From NCBI GenBank assembly GCA_033961575.1, contig CM066736.1, positions 9,767,501-9,831,500 on the forward strand: a stretch of 64,000 bases of DNA. Direction: 5' to 3'. The position numbers and the translations under genes are program-made. The stretch is from Aselliscus stoliczkanus. Lineage: Eukaryota > Chordata > Mammalia > Chiroptera > Hipposideridae. Below, one piece after another: positions 30,420 to 42,224 of the stretch; position 1 is the stretch's first letter, and every line of letters starts with the position of its first letter. Below the pieces are notes generated by a model that saw nothing but the letters and a program-made list of their open reading frames with translations, was not told where the DNA came from and ran no database searches.

Positions 30420-30620
30420 CCCCAACAGGTAATAATAATTTTCACTACCTGTGGGCCAAGCCTGGTGCTCAGCTATTGTGCATTTATTTTTCACAATAAC
30501 CTTATGAATTAGGGATTTTAATCTTCATTTTGTAGAGGGGTTAGGTGTCTTCCCCAGAGTCACACAGGTAGAAAGAGACATATCCACTATGAATTCCCAG
30601 ATCTGTCAAGTTCTGTAACC
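30420..30620 (+). mobile_element. MIR SINE
   Basis: 'gtgggccaagcctggtgctc', 'ttcacaataaccttatgaat', 'ttcattttgtagaggggtta', 'cagagtcacacaggtagaaa' give the MIR order. Confidence 0.85.
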
Positions 30621-31480
30621 CTTTACTCTAATCTTAACACCATGCCTGAATGTCACCTCATCCCTGACTGCCTATTCCTAGACTGGTATGGGGATATCCA
30701 ACAATTGAGAGAAGAGTCTTAAGATGAATGAAAGGTATTTCTTTGCTTGCAAAAGTAATTTTTTAAAAATTGATAATTTCCCTATTCTCTCTCAGTCATA
30801 TCCCAATTCCTGCATTGAAAACACTATACACCCAAGTGGTTAAATCAGAATGCCCCATTGCTTCCCAGTAGCTATGCTCCCTCGCCTTCCGTGCCCAGCG
30901 CTAGATGGGTAATTGATAGTGCCCTTCTTGAGTATCCAGGTCAGGCTGGCCCTGGGTGAGAAAAGGTGTTGGCATCGGAGAATATGAGATTCAGCTCTCG
31001 GGTTGCTATCCATGTGTCATGCCTACATGGGGTTGGCCAAGTGTGTCCTTGTGGCAGGCAGGGCCTGGCAGACAACCAGGCTTTGGTGGGCAAGAGGTCC
31101 CGTCCAGGGAAGATGATGTCATAGAACAAGGAGCCAAAGTCCTGGTTTTAACAGGTGGCTTGAATGAGTCCAGGAGTCGGGGAGTGGGGGACAGCTTTGA
31201 GACACAGGGTTGTCCCTGTCCAATTAGCCCATCCCACCACTGTCCACATCCTAGGAGTAATTTTACATGGAAAGGGAAGATGTTCGATCACACGTTCTGT
31301 CACCCTCCTGGAGTATGAAGTGACTTTGGATAGCACAACTTGCCCATTCCATTTCTCAAGGGTCATGGGGTCTCCTGAGACCCTAGCTTAGATTCCCCAT
31401 CCTCACCATATACCCTCAGGCTCTTCCTACCATGAGCCTGGCACACAGTAGGTGATCAATTAGTGTTGAAAGAACTGCAC
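30621..31480. other. Unassigned sequence
   Basis: Contains 'gcctggcacacagtaggtga' near 31438-31457, a MIR or L2 3' remnant; otherwise no supported content. Confidence 0.4.
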
Positions 31481-31489
31481 TTTGTGTGC

Positions 31490-31830
31490 CACCGATTTCA
31501 CGCTGGGCAATTGTTCTTTCTCACACGTATTTCTGTTTCTACCTTTGTCTATATTGTCCTCCTTGCCTTGAATTCTCTCCAGCTGCCCCTCATCCTTCCC
31601 ACTTCCAGGGATGCTCAAGTCTGAATCAGACCTCCTTTTCTTCCAAAAGGCTTTCCTAAAGCAAATCTCCCAAGTCTGGTTCAAAGCTCCCCCCATGTAG
31701 CCCTCTATTAACTCACATGGTGGCATCTATCACATCTACCACAGCAGACTGTAATGAACTCATGTGTAGAGGGTTCAATTTCATAAGCTGTGGTTCAGAC
31801 ATGCTCAGAAGAATTTAATAAATATAATAC
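31490..31830 (+). mobile_element. L2 LINE 3' UTR fragment
   Basis: 'tctgaatcagacctcctttt', 'ccaaaaggctttcctaaagc', 'tctattaactcacatggtgg' and 'catctaccacagcagactgt' resemble the L2 3' UTR (ctcaggccttccctgacc-type block). Confidence 0.5.
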
Positions 31831-32715
31831 GGCTTTCTTCATTTTTTTTTTAAGAAGTGATTCCATTTTGCCCTTGAGTCTCCATTTCCATTAATGGCAG
31901 AAAAAATTAAATTTTCCAATTAGAGGTAAGGATTTCTTTAGTAAATATTTAGCTAATTCAGAATTCAAACTCCTAAGAAGGGCTGTGTCTCGTTTCTTAA
32001 GATGTCCCTGCTTCTCTGCCTCATTGCCAAGGCAGTCTCTGGGTGCAGGGAAAATGGAAATGCCCTCAAGGCGACAGGGTGACCAGCTCCCATTGGGTCT
32101 TTGCTCTGCTCTGCTGTGGAGTGGCTGGCCTTGCCTGTCCCCTGGTGTCACGCTGCTGTGTAGTCCTTGACCCTTGTCATTGCCCACTGCTGATCCCAGG
32201 CTCTTTCTGGTTTTCTAGCCTCTTAGCACTTCCCACTGGGACACATAGGAACTTCCAGCTGCCTTGGATGTTATACTCAGACCTGAGGATCCAAAGGCCC
32301 CTCTTGAGCCATGCAGCCAATACACGCATGCTCTGAGTGACCGAGTCTCCATCCCAGTGCATTGGAGCCACAGTCCCAGATGTGGTTAGATTCCCTCAAA
32401 TCCATCGGATGTTTCCATCTCCCTGGCTTCTACAGAGTGTAGGGTACTGCTGGGGGCTGACCAAAAGCTCGCCTGTTCCTGATCCCTCAGCATTGAACAA
32501 AGTTTCTCGTTCCCTTTCTTGTCGAACAAGAACTCCCCTTATATTGTATTCCCTTTTACTCTTGGTCTATTGACTTCTTTATTCTAGATGGCAGCCACCT
32601 GCCCACACTCTGGGGCAATCGCTCTGTGGGTTTGACTTAATGGCAGAAAGGATGTAGCAGAATGAGAGAGAGAGGGAGGGAGGGAGGGAGAGATCCATCA
32701 GGAGACAGTGATAAA
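31831..32715. other. Unassigned sequence
   Basis: Includes a small gagg-type repeat at about 32664-32692. No gene or named repeat. Confidence 0.4.
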
Positions 32716-32719
32716 CACA

Positions 32720-32870
32720 ACCACAGATATTTTTCTTGTTACACTGGTTTCTCTCTCTCCGGCTGTAACTCCTTGAAAGCGGGAACTGTTTCTGACTCCC
32801 TCCTGCAGCCCCAGGGCCTTGAATCGGGTTGACGCATAGAAATGCTTATGGAATGTTTCTCAAATGGAGC
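32720..32870 (+). mobile_element. L2 LINE 3' end fragment
   Basis: 'taactccttgaaagcgggaa' and 'ctgtttctgactccctcctg' followed by 'cagccccagggccttgaatc' and 'aatgcttatgg' is the L2 terminus (aactccttgagggcagggac layout). Confidence 0.65.
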
Positions 32871-32954
32871 CTTGATTTCCTGGATGCTGCCCTTGATTTC
32901 TGGAGGCCTTGGTGCCTGGCACAATGGGGGAAAATGAAGAGATATGATAATAAA

Positions 32955-33190
32955 GATAGGTACAAGATTTTGAGTTTCCAACATATAGCAGATAGTGTAC
33001 CAGCCACTTTAATTAGATTCTGTGTCATGTCATGCAACCCTATGGGTTAGACTCCATAATTTCCCTCTTACAGAGGCAGAAAATTATGTCCAGCGAGGTT
33101 AAATCTTTTATCTGAATATACTTTCCCAGTATGTGAAAGAGCAAGGATTTAAACCCATGAACCTCTGGGTCCAAAGCCCAGAGCCTTTCA
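32955..33190 (+). mobile_element. MIR SINE
   Basis: 'gtcatgcaaccctatgggtt', 'aatttccctcttacagaggc', 'agcgaggttaaatcttttat', 'ggatttaaacccatgaacct' follow the MIR order. Confidence 0.72.
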
Positions 33191-34880
33191 CTGAAAGTAA
33201 GAGGTTTTCATGTGAATCTTCCTTGCAAACCAAGGAAAGAACCCTGGTCTAAGATGGTCTTGGAATTTAACCCTTATAAACTCTCATCTCTAGGAGGGCA
33301 GGCCTTGGAGTTGCAGGTTAGAGTTTGGGATTTGTTGTGCCAAATCTCTGTTATATGGGACACGCCATATGGAACCGAGAATTCATCACAGACTTTGGCA
33401 GGCAGCCTGGCCTGGAAATAACCCCAGAAGGCTACATTTTGATCAGGAAGCTTGCAGCTGTTTTTCAAAGTCATTGTCGGAATTTTACATTTTATTTTAT
33501 TTTTAGTAAACCTGCGTGCCCCTCATTTTTCAGCCAGTTTTCTCATTTCCTTGGTGTTCTGGGCTGTCACAGTGGGTCCATGGCACGTGTTCCGAGAGAG
33601 GTTGGGAACTTTGGGGGAGGTTAGCACACACCTCGTTGGATTAAGCAAGGAATGGGGCCTCAGGAAAAAAAAAAAAATCCCAAGTAAAGTTAAGCGCAGA
33701 AACAGCTGTGGCCTCGTCCGTGAGTCTCAAGGTTGCAGTGGGGAAAGACAAGGAGTACAAAGAGCGCTGCAGAGAAATGGGCTGCGGCCCTTTCCCTAAA
33801 GTGAGGCCTGTGGAGGGCTGGGCAGACGCCGTCAGGATGGAGAGCCCTGCTGGTCAGGCCCATTTGCCATGGGGCCTGGGTGGGATGCACAGAGCGCTCC
33901 ATTTTTGATTTTCCAAGTGATTCACCAGATCCTCGTCATGCTGGGGCCGAATTCTTGAAAGTGAAGCCACATTTGAATTCTCTAAAGTAAAGCCACGTTT
34001 TAGGCTTTGGCTGCAAGGGCCTTGGAACCCAGCCACCCTGGGACTTGAGAAAATAGCAATTTTACTTTTGAGGTTTGAAGAATCCTAGAATTCAGAGACT
34101 GGGCCCAGCCTGGGAGAGAAACGGATTTCAGACTGATTTAAGTCCCCACCTCCACCCTCCATCACCCTGGCTTTATAGAGCATCATGGCTCAAGGCACAT
34201 ACTTATTTGGACCAATAAGGTGTCAGGCTATTGCTTGGGGGGCCGGGGGGAGGAAGCTTCAAGATTGCATGAACTACCATGTGTATCTTTTATCTCCCCT
34301 CTCCCTTCCCCAGGAAGACCATTCTTCTGTGGTTGTGTCTACACAACTGATTGCGAGAGGGAAGAGGGAGAGAAAAAAGCAGCCACATGTAAAATTCAGA
34401 GTTTTGTTATTTTCTTTTGCCTGCCCAATACCACACAGATCGTGTGGTTGACTTATTTTTAACTGAGTGTTTGTGTGAATGAACCAAACCGGTCAGTCGC
34501 TTGGGCAATGTTGAGATCAGAAGCAAGCTTGATCAAAGGCACCAAAAGCAACCACTAATTTGACCCCCCCAAAAAAAACCCCACAAAAAAACAAAACACC
34601 AGCAACAAAAAACAAGCCACAATCGCTAGACAAAGACATGTCAGTTTGGACTGTGTATAGATGTGGGCTGCCTTGAAGTCTGGTGAGAGGCACAGAGCAC
34701 CACCAAAATGAACCATGCTTCGGACCAGCCAGATAGCTGAGCCCTGACCATCCCATCTGCCAGTTTAACTTGTCTGATCCAGTTTTCAAGAAAGCTTGGA
34801 GAAAATGGCATGTGTTTGTGTAGGGGGAGTGGGGAAAGCAGAGGGAAGGCGGACTTGCTGAAAGTACAATGATAACCATC
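33191..34880. other. Unassigned sequence
   Basis: About 1.7 kb without a supported gene. Includes short A runs (33666-33677) and an A/C-rich stretch with seven-C and eight-A runs near 34565-34615. Confidence 0.4.
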
Positions 34881-34960
34881 AACTTTAATGATCAATCAAA
34901 CACAGCAAGCAGGAATCCAATTACTTGTTAGTCAATTAATTATGCAAATCAGGTGTATGT
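34881..34960. promoter_or_regulatory. Candidate homeodomain/octamer site cluster
   Basis: Within 80 bp lie 'aatgatcaatcaaa' (TALE/PBX-HOX-like), 'ccaattac' and 'caattaat' (ATTA cores), and a perfect octamer ATGCAAAT at 34942-34949 followed by 'caggtg' (E-box) at 34950-34955. The density of exact consensus sites in unique DNA suggests an enhancer core. Function is inferred only. Confidence 0.4.
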
Positions 34961-35064
34961 TTGTTTTTTTTTTAATTCCTCGTGTCTTTATGGAGCTGGG
35001 GAGCCTACTTCATCTCTCTGTTCACACCTCTGTTGAGATTTGGGTTGAATATGGGTTAAATATT

Positions 35065-35502
35065 TTATGGGCTGAATTGTATGCCCCCCTGTCCCCCCTG
35101 TATATGTTGAAGTCCTACCCCTGGTACCTCAGAATGTGACCTGTTTGTAACTGGTTAAGATGAGGTCATACTGGAGTATGGTTGGAACTTAATCCAATAT
35201 AACTTGTGTCCTTATATGAAAAGGAGAAGAGACATGGTGATAGAGATCCCAGGGGAAATGACACATGATGATAGAGGCTGAAACTGGAGAGGTATAGCTG
35301 AAAGCCAAGCAATGCCAAGGCTTATGGCCACAGCCAGAAGCTAAGAGAAAGGCCTGTAGCAAGTTCTCCCCTACAGGTTTCAGGGAGCGCTTGGCACTGC
35401 TGACACCTTGATCTCAGACGTTCAGCCTCCGGAGCTGTGAGAGAATAAATTTCTCTTGTTTTAAGCCACGGAGTTTGTGATGGCAGTCCTAGGAAACTAA
35501 AG
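35065..35502 (+). mobile_element. MLT1-like LTR
   Basis: 'tatgggctgaattgtatgcc', 'tatgttgaagtcctacccct', 'cttgtgtccttatatgaaaa', 'cagacgttcagcctccggag', 'ctgtgagagaataaatttct', 'tttaagccacggagtttgtg' mark an MLT1-type LTR in forward orientation. Solo. Confidence 0.85.
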
Positions 35503-35875
35503 ACCAGCTCCATGAAATGAGGAAAAATGTCAAGGAATAAAACACTCAGAATCATAACATTGAAAAATATCAGAGTTGGGAGAGGCTTTGCAATTTATCT
35601 GTCACATCTGTTGACATAGATTTTGCACTACTCTAATCCCTGAAGAAGCACACAAAATGTATATTCCATAGTCGAACAAATTTGGAAACCCCTCCCTACC
35701 ATCATCATCTTAGGAAACCCTAAGTGGCTTCAGCACATTAAAGGCACTGACAAGTCCTGCAGCCAGGAAACCTCTTTCACTTTGAACAAGGCAGCCATTT
35801 TGCAAATATCTTTAATGATGGAACCCTTTTGGACAAAATGCCTAGTCTTCCATGGCTAATTCTTTTGGGACATCT
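35503..35875. other. Unassigned sequence
   Basis: No supported gene or repeat. Confidence 0.4.
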
Positions 35876-36370
35876 ATGATGGTTAATTTTGTGTGTCCAT
35901 TTGACTGGGCTAAGAGATACCCAACTGGCTGGTAGAATGTTATTGCTGAGTGTGTCTGTGAGGGTGTTTCTGGAAGAGATTGTCACTGGAGTTGATGAAC
36001 AGAGTAAAACAGGCAGCCTTCCCCATTGTGTGTTGGCGCCACTCAATCTGTGGAGGGCCCACGTAAGACAAAAAGGTAGAAGAAGGGTGAGCCTGCTCTC
36101 TCTGCTTGAGCTGAGACACCTATCTTCTCCTGTCCTGGGCGGTGGTTCTCCTTCTTCTTGGGCTTTTGGACTCAGACTGACATGTACACCATTTTGGCAC
36201 CCCCATTCTCAGGCCTTCAGACACGGACTTCCAGCTTGCAAAAGGCCCATAGGGGACTTCTGGGCCTCTATAATCTTGTGAGTCAATCTCTATAATAAAT
36301 TTCCTTTTCTCTATCATCTATCTATCTATCCTATTGGTTCTGTTTCTCTGGAGAACCTTGACTAATATAG
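35876..36370 (+). mobile_element. LTR-like interspersed repeat (name uncertain)
   Basis: A well-known mammalian repeat layout: start 'tgatggttaattttgtgtgt', 'ctgtgagggtgtttctggaa', 'gcaaaaggcccataggggac'-like middle, 'ataataaatttccttttctc', a ctat tetranucleotide, 'ctattggttctgtttctctg' and end 'gagaaccttgactaatatag'. I believe it is ERVL-type but cannot fix the family. Confidence 0.75.
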
Positions 36371-36374
36371 ACAT

Positions 36375-36634
36375 CCACATTTTTCATTTTATCAATAAAG
36401 AAGCTGAGAACCAGAGAACAGAACTTGCCCGAAGTCCCACAGCAGCATGGCCTGGATTCTAACGCTCCTGTGGCAAAGATGGCAGTCACAGGCTGTGGGC
36501 CCCCTGGCTGAATGGAGAATGTCCTGCTCAGTCAGCCAAGGCTGCACTTACGTGGCTCTGTGACCTTAGGAGACTCCTGCCTCCCCCTTGGCTTCAGTTT
36601 CCTCAGTTGGAAGGTCACAGGCTTGAATAGGTCA
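36375..36634 (+). mobile_element. MIR relics beside an LTR insertion
   Basis: 'gaagctgagaaccagagaac' with 'cttgcccgaagtcccacagc' is a MIR 3' half. A second piece, 'cttcagtttcctcagttgga', stops at the LTR at 36635 and appears to continue beyond it with 'catctctaagatcccttaca' (37004-37023). Confidence 0.6.
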
Positions 36635-37001
36635 TTGTTGCATGTCTCCTCCAATGCATACATTGAAACCCTAAGCCCCAGTGTGAGGGTATTTGGAGTT
36701 GATTCCTTGGGAAGGTAATTAGGTGTAGACGAAGTCATGAGGGTGGGACCTCCATGGAATTAGTGTCCCTATAAGAAGAGGAAGAGGCTGGACGTCCCTT
36801 CTCTCCTTCTCTCTGTGCCCTGTGAGGACACAGCAAGAATGTGGCCGTTTGCAAGCCAGGCAGAGGGTCCTCACCAGACATGGACCATACTGGCCCCCTG
36901 ACCCCAGACCTCGAGCCTCCAGAGCTGTGAGAAATAAATGTCTGTTGTTTAAGCCCCCCATCTATGGTAGTTTGTTATGGCAGCCTAAGCTGACTAAGAT
37001 A
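36635..37001 (+). mobile_element. MLT1-like LTR
   Basis: 'cattgaaaccctaagcccca', 'gtgagggtatttggagttga', 'gtcatgagggtgggacctcc', 'ccctgtgaggacacagcaag', 'ctgtgagaaataaatgtctg', 'ttgtttaagccccccatcta' and end 'gctgactaagatag'. It is the copy closest to the textbook MLT1 layout in this window. Confidence 0.9.
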
Positions 37002-37023
37002 GTCATCTCTAAGATCCCTTACA

Positions 37024-37465
37024 GTATGAAGATTATATGACTATTGATCCTGCCTGTATGTGGCTAAAAGATGTAATTTATCCTTGGATGGAAACCTCTA
37101 TCTAAAGGGCCAAATTATTATTTTGGTCAATGATGTATTACGCTTCCCTTGTCCATTTCTCATCTTGGCCCTGTCAGCGAATTCAGCACTGATGAGTTAA
37201 TGTATATGAAAGTGCTTTGTAAACGGCCAGGCATTGCCCAAATAAATGAACTTATTTTTATGCTATTTCAGCTGAGAACATTGCAGTCAGGCTGAAGTCA
37301 CAGTGCGTCTGCTATCACGTGTTGGCAGTGAGGTCATGGGTGTATGCGATTTGGGTAAGTGTGTGATGAGTGTAGTACATGCGTGTTTCAGTTACAGTGT
37401 AAGTGAAAGTTTAAGAAACAGCAGACAATATGTTTGTAAGCATGTTATCTTGAGAAGACGGCTCA
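37024..37465. other. Unassigned sequence
   Basis: No supported gene or repeat. Confidence 0.4.
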
Positions 37466-37655
37466 AAGCCACAACCAGACCCAACTGTTTAATATCTGTG
37501 TCATTTTGGATGAGTAACTTATCCTCTCTATGACTTGATTTCTGCTTCCAAAAAATGGGTATACCATTGATTCTTACTTCATAGGGTTGATGGGAAGATT
37601 ACATGAGGTGATACATACATGTGAAGCACAGAGCTGTGTCTGCTAGCTGGATATG
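37466..37655 (+). mobile_element. MIR SINE
   Basis: 'atctgtgtcattttggatga', 'gtaacttatcctctctatga', 'cttccaaaaaatgggtatac', 'gatacatacatgtgaagcac' follow the MIR order. Confidence 0.75.
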
Positions 37656-38140
37656 TGCAGATCTATTTGATGTGTATGTTATGTTTAAAGCATGAACAAA
37701 TGTCATGTGCCTGTGTTGTCTTTTCTTGTATATTTTGCAAATTGCCTTGTTCCCTGTGGTTTGGCTTGTGTTCCCTGAGTAAACCATCAGACACAAGAAG
37801 GAGAGGATAGCATCTTGGAAACACAGCATCAGACAAGCCAGGCCTTGGGAGACACATAAGGGATTATCTTTTCCAGCCTTCCAATGCTTTTGTTGTCCTC
37901 TTCATCTTCTTATAATCATACTTTTGAGATAAACCCTTGGAGCTTTAGAGGTGTGCCCACCCTGGCCTGAATCACACATTTCACCAATACCCCAAAAGAG
38001 TGGCCTTGTTTGGAGGACTAAACCTTCATCTGTCAAACTGGGGATGTGAAGAAACAGTTGCATATCAGGTCACTCTAGCCTCTCTGTCTCGGGCTCCGTC
38101 CTTGGCATGCTCTTGGGGAGTTTGCTAGAGAAGGGAAACA
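37656..38140. other. Unassigned sequence
   Basis: No supported gene or repeat. Confidence 0.4.
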
Positions 38141-38460
38141 TTTGGGTCCATTATTTTAAAAGCAGCAGAAAATAGACTCTGGGAGAACAAAATTGTGCAC
38201 TGGCCACAGGAACTTAATGGGCAATTTTGATCTCTGCCTCCTGCCTGGCTGAGGGTGTCAGGAGCCATGCTCTCAGCTTGCAAAAAAAAAAAAAAAAAAA
38301 TGTCATAATGAAGTGTTCGAGTAATGGAGAGTTAATGGAACTGGGAGCTGGAGTTATAACAAAAGGGCCTTAAAAGAGGGGTGGGGAATAATTTATTAAC
38401 AGCCATGTATGGCGCAGGGAGCCTGCAACATTTATGAGAAAAGAAAATGGGGCCTTTCAC
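38141..38460. other. Candidate conserved noncoding element
   Basis: Non-repetitive DNA split by a 20-bp A run (38281-38300), with 'gtcataatgaagtgttcgag', 'gagttaatggaactggg', 'gggaataatttattaacagc' and 'catttatgagaaaag'. CDX/HOX-like TTTATGA and ATTA cores are dense. No frame or repeat. Constraint cannot be judged without alignments. Confidence 0.3.
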
Positions 38461-39945
38461 AAGATCCAAGGTTCCTGCTCTCCACAGGCTCGGGCAACAC
38501 TCATTGGAGAGACCCAGGCACCCCTCCTTTCTTTGTTAACCCCCAGCCCCTCTTCACGATGGTAGAGTACGGCATTTCAGCGAACTGAGTATTGTGGCTC
38601 ACCAGCGCCTGCCCCGCTTCTACTGTGGATGGAGAAGTTTCTGTTTACGACAAGGATGTTGGGGTCCTTCTCAGTGGGACATGGTTCCTGTGACATCACA
38701 TGCTTGGGGTATGTCTTTTGGAACCTGGTCTGTTAGTCAGGGCTCTGTTGGGTGTGAGTTGTAGAAACACAGTTTGTACTGGCCTGAGACTGAAAAAAAT
38801 GGCGTGTGCGTCTTATTTTGGATTCCCCCTGAAGCTGACCTTCAGAGAAGGAGATGAGTACAAACAGTTTATTTGGGAGGTGGCCCCAGGAGACCATGGT
38901 TAGGCAGTGGACATGGAGGCAGGGAAGAGAAGAAAGACAATAAAGGGTGCCCATTATCAAGCTAGTTACAGTGTGGGCAAATGGAGCTTACCCCTTTTCT
39001 CCAAACTCCAGATGGGAACTCGAAGTGATACCATAGGACATCCTTTTGAGGGGCAAGGAACCTGGGGAAGTTGTCCACTCGATTTCTGCAGTCATTGTGT
39101 GAGGGCTACTGCTGGGGTTTTAACTCTGGCATTCCTGGCTTTTTCTGCATGATTCCAGGACACTCCTGTGGTTAAGGGCTGCAGGAGAGACCTTCAGATA
39201 GAGAGTCCCCGCTGTTCTCTGTAAAGAAGTGTGGGCATGTAAAGGTGACTGCCAAGTAGCTATGGATGCAGCATCACAGCATCTGCCAAGGAGGGCAAGT
39301 ATTAATCAACGTAGCTGATTGAAAGTTCAAGTTGGGATTAGCTTCAGGCGTGCTTAGGTCCACGGGCTAAAGGAGTGTTACCAGGATTTGGTCTGTAACA
39401 CTTCATTATTCGTTTTCCTTTTCTCAACATCAGCTCTGTTCTTAGGCATGGCGGCCCATGTGATGGTACGTTGACTGCCAGTAGCTACAAGTTTCTATCC
39501 AATTCAGCAACCCCAGTGAAAAAGAACATTTCTCCCCTTCAAACAAATTCCATAGAAGTCCTGGAATTTATTCTTCTTGGCTTAGCTTGGTTCATTAATT
39601 GTAAGATATTCAATTATAATTTTATCTACCTGTTCCCCTCCCACCCCCCAAGTAGTCACCTGCACAGGAGTGCTACAACTAGAATCATTTGGATCTAAGT
39701 GACCCCCATTCTACCTCCTTTGAGGAATCCTCTATCTTCACGGCACATGTGTGCAAGCATTCTTTTGAGTGTTATTCTTTAGCCGGATCAGTTCTTCTTT
39801 GTCTCTATGCTCTTCCTAACTCCTCCATTCCCTTCCTTAGTTTTCCCTTCTGAGTAGATGGCTTTCCAAATAGACTTCCTGAAGCTACTATACCAGGAAA
39901 AGAAGTGACGGAAAATCCAATTAAAATTGTGTTGGAAAACCCATT
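38461..39945. other. Unassigned sequence, possible ancient repeat at 38720-39080
   Basis: The block with 'tagtcagggctctgttgggt', 'gtttatttgggaggtggccc' and 'cattatcaagctagttacag' resembles a widespread decayed repeat (see 28859). No gene. A 27-bp near-duplication around 39912-39958 ('ttaaaattgtgttgg' and 'ttaaaattgtattaa') precedes the SINE. Confidence 0.35.
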
Positions 39946-39959
39946 TAAAATTGTATTAA

Positions 39960-40085
39960 GGGCCGGCCGAGTGGCGTGGTGGTTAAGCGCTGGCTTGGGA
40001 AGCCAGCAGCCCTGGTTCGGGTCCCAATTGTGAGGGCCAGAGACACTGCCCTCAAAAACAAAAAACAAACAAAAAAAAACAAAAT
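39960..40085 (+). mobile_element. Short tRNA-Ser/Leu-headed SINE
   Basis: 'gggccggccgagtggcgtgg', stem 'gctggcttgggaagccagc', B box 'ctggttcgggtccc', 'gagggccagagacactgccc', and an A-rich tail. The 13-bp duplication differs at one base: aaaattgtattaa (39947-39959) and aaaattgtgttaa (40086-40098). Confidence 0.94.
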
Positions 40086-40098
40086 AAAATTGTGTTAA

Positions 40099-40735
40099 TA
40101 TACACGCACCTACATACAAATGTTCATGTAACTAAAAAGCCAGGAGCTAGCTGTGGTTTCTATCTTGGCTTGATTCCAGTTCTCACACAGGGTCATCCAT
40201 CCATTCGCTTTGTCTTCCTTTGTTTTTCTTTGTTCTTTGACATCGTGTGTCCTCAAGATGACAAGATCTTCCAATAACTCCAGCCTCATATTCTCTCACT
40301 TTCATTCAGAAGGAAAAGAATTTGTTTTGCTAAAAGCTCAAACAAAAGTACCTGGATTTAATCTTACCTACTCTGATTGGACTGATGTGAGTCACATGAC
40401 CATTCCTGAACCAATCACTGGTCTTAGAAGAACCTGATGTTCTGATTGGCCAGCCTCGGATCATGTATCCTTTTTTGATTCAAACATGGTCTTCTTAGTT
40501 TGACCAGAATCACATAGACTAAAAATAGAGGAGGGCTGTTACTAGAAATAGGAAGGCCAAAACCCCCCTCGCTTCTGTTTTTACAGCATTAATTGCATTT
40601 TCACTATCTTTTTCTATACAGAACTGTCCCTGAACACACATTCACACCACTAGACTCATTGTCTCAGGTCACTTCTCCTCTGAGATAGCCTCTTACATGT
40701 TGCATTTAAGGGTTTCTCCCATCCTTTCCCCCTAT
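40099..40735. other. Unassigned sequence
   Basis: Contains 'tcactggtcttagaagaacc' and repeated 'ttctgattggcc'-type CCAAT words, which may be a decayed LTR/MER relic. No gene. Confidence 0.35.
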
Positions 40736-40860
40736 GACTTTCACATTAGCATGTGAGTTCCTTAAAGATACACATGCTTTTATTTTTTATATCCCCAGCA
40801 CCTAGCACAGAAGTTAGCGTATATTGGGTATGCAAGAAATCTTTGAGCGACAAAAGAAGA
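40736..40860 (+). mobile_element. L2 LINE 3' end fragment
   Basis: 'gtgagttccttaaagataca', 'tttatatccccagcacctag' and 'cacagaagttagcgtatatt' match the L2 terminus. Confidence 0.7.
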
Positions 40861-41684
40861 GAGAAACAAATGAAGAAGTAAGGATTCTGGATTTGAAGTC
40901 CCAAATTCCCTTCCAAGCTAGAAATTTGGACTTGGATGTTGCCTTGGCAACGTGCAACATATTTATGCTGCACTTTCAACTCAACAGGCCCCAAACTGAA
41001 CTTACTCTGTTATTTCCAAACTGTGCCCAGCAAACTACATTCCTCACTTTGCCCTCTATGACCTCAGGACATCCTACCAGAGGGTTGATTGGTGGACGCA
41101 GATTTTGTTTCAGAAGATTACAAACCCTCTGAAATCATGTCAAATTTTTATGCACTTGTGTCTGTGAATCGATTGACATGTGGGGTCCATACATTTCATC
41201 AGACTGACCTACAGGTCTAAAAGTATTAAGAACCAATTACCGAAGCTCTAAAATACAAATCAGTTGTTTGAAGTTAGCCCAACACTCGAGAAGACATACC
41301 ATAGGCATCTTGCCTTTTCCAGCAGATCCCCAAAGGGAGAGTCAAATCTTGATGTGTCATTTCATTTTCCTATTGACTGTATGTTTATCACGGGGTTGAG
41401 TCACCTTTATCAGAGAAAGGAGTCGTGGCTACCCCTCTTCCCACACTTAGCTTCCTCTTATCTTAACTCCCTTTCAACTCTGAGGGATCATTCCTCACAG
41501 TTCATTATATGTGCTTAAAAATTTCCAGCTATTAGAGGCTTTTCTTACATCTTGTTCAACTTTATCTTCCCACAAAATTCCAGCTTTGGAGAAAAGATGG
41601 ACCCAAGTAAGAATCCCCTTGGCTTCTAAATGACCTTCTGTCTGCTACCTCCCTGAGGTCTGATTTTCGACTATGTCTATTAGG
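40861..41684. other. Unassigned sequence
   Basis: No supported gene or named repeat. Confidence 0.4.
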
Positions 41685-41736
41685 AAAGTATTCAGCTACA
41701 AGTAAAAGAGAACCTCATATGTGGCTGAAGCACATA

Positions 41737-41780
<44 letters not shown>

Positions 41781-42065
41781 TCACAGGAAGTGAGGGGGTA
41801 GGTGGCTGTTTATTTTGATTCAGCTGCTTGGTGATGCCATTATCGGCAAGGCTCTGTTGATCTTTCTTTGCCTTGTGGGTTGAGTTTTTATCCCAATGCT
41901 TGTTGCCTCATATTGCGAGAAGGATGCTAAAGCATCAGACATGTGCCTACTTGGAGGAAAAGAAGGGAGCTGAAAAAGGGCAGTGTCTGCTGTGTGTATC
42001 CCTTATTATCAGGAAAGAAAACATTTTTCCAGAGACCATCTCCCTCAGCTGACTTACATTTGTAT
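41685..42065 (-). mobile_element. Ancient interspersed repeat with (TG)n insertion, class uncertain
   Basis: 'ttcagctacaagtaaaagag' followed after the TG tract by 'gtcacaggaagtgagggg' and a body like the segments at 4616 and 49205. Heavily decayed. The family is not named. Confidence 0.35.
41739..41777 (+). repeat. (TG)n microsatellite
   Basis: About 39 bp of pure TG. Confidence 0.97.
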
Positions 42066-42224
42066 CTTATCAGTCTTTACTTGGTCATCTTTTAGCTTCT
42101 GCTAGCATCGGGGCAGATTGTAAAAGTGGAGGAGAAGCTTGTCATGTTTGGTTTTAGTTTAATCATGGTCCATCTGGCTTGGGGCATAGTCATATCATGT
42201 GACTCATCTGCAATAGCCAACGAT

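Noticed and set aside
41685..42065. Cellular exon around the TG tract
   Set aside because: The flanks match a decayed interspersed repeat seen elsewhere in the window.
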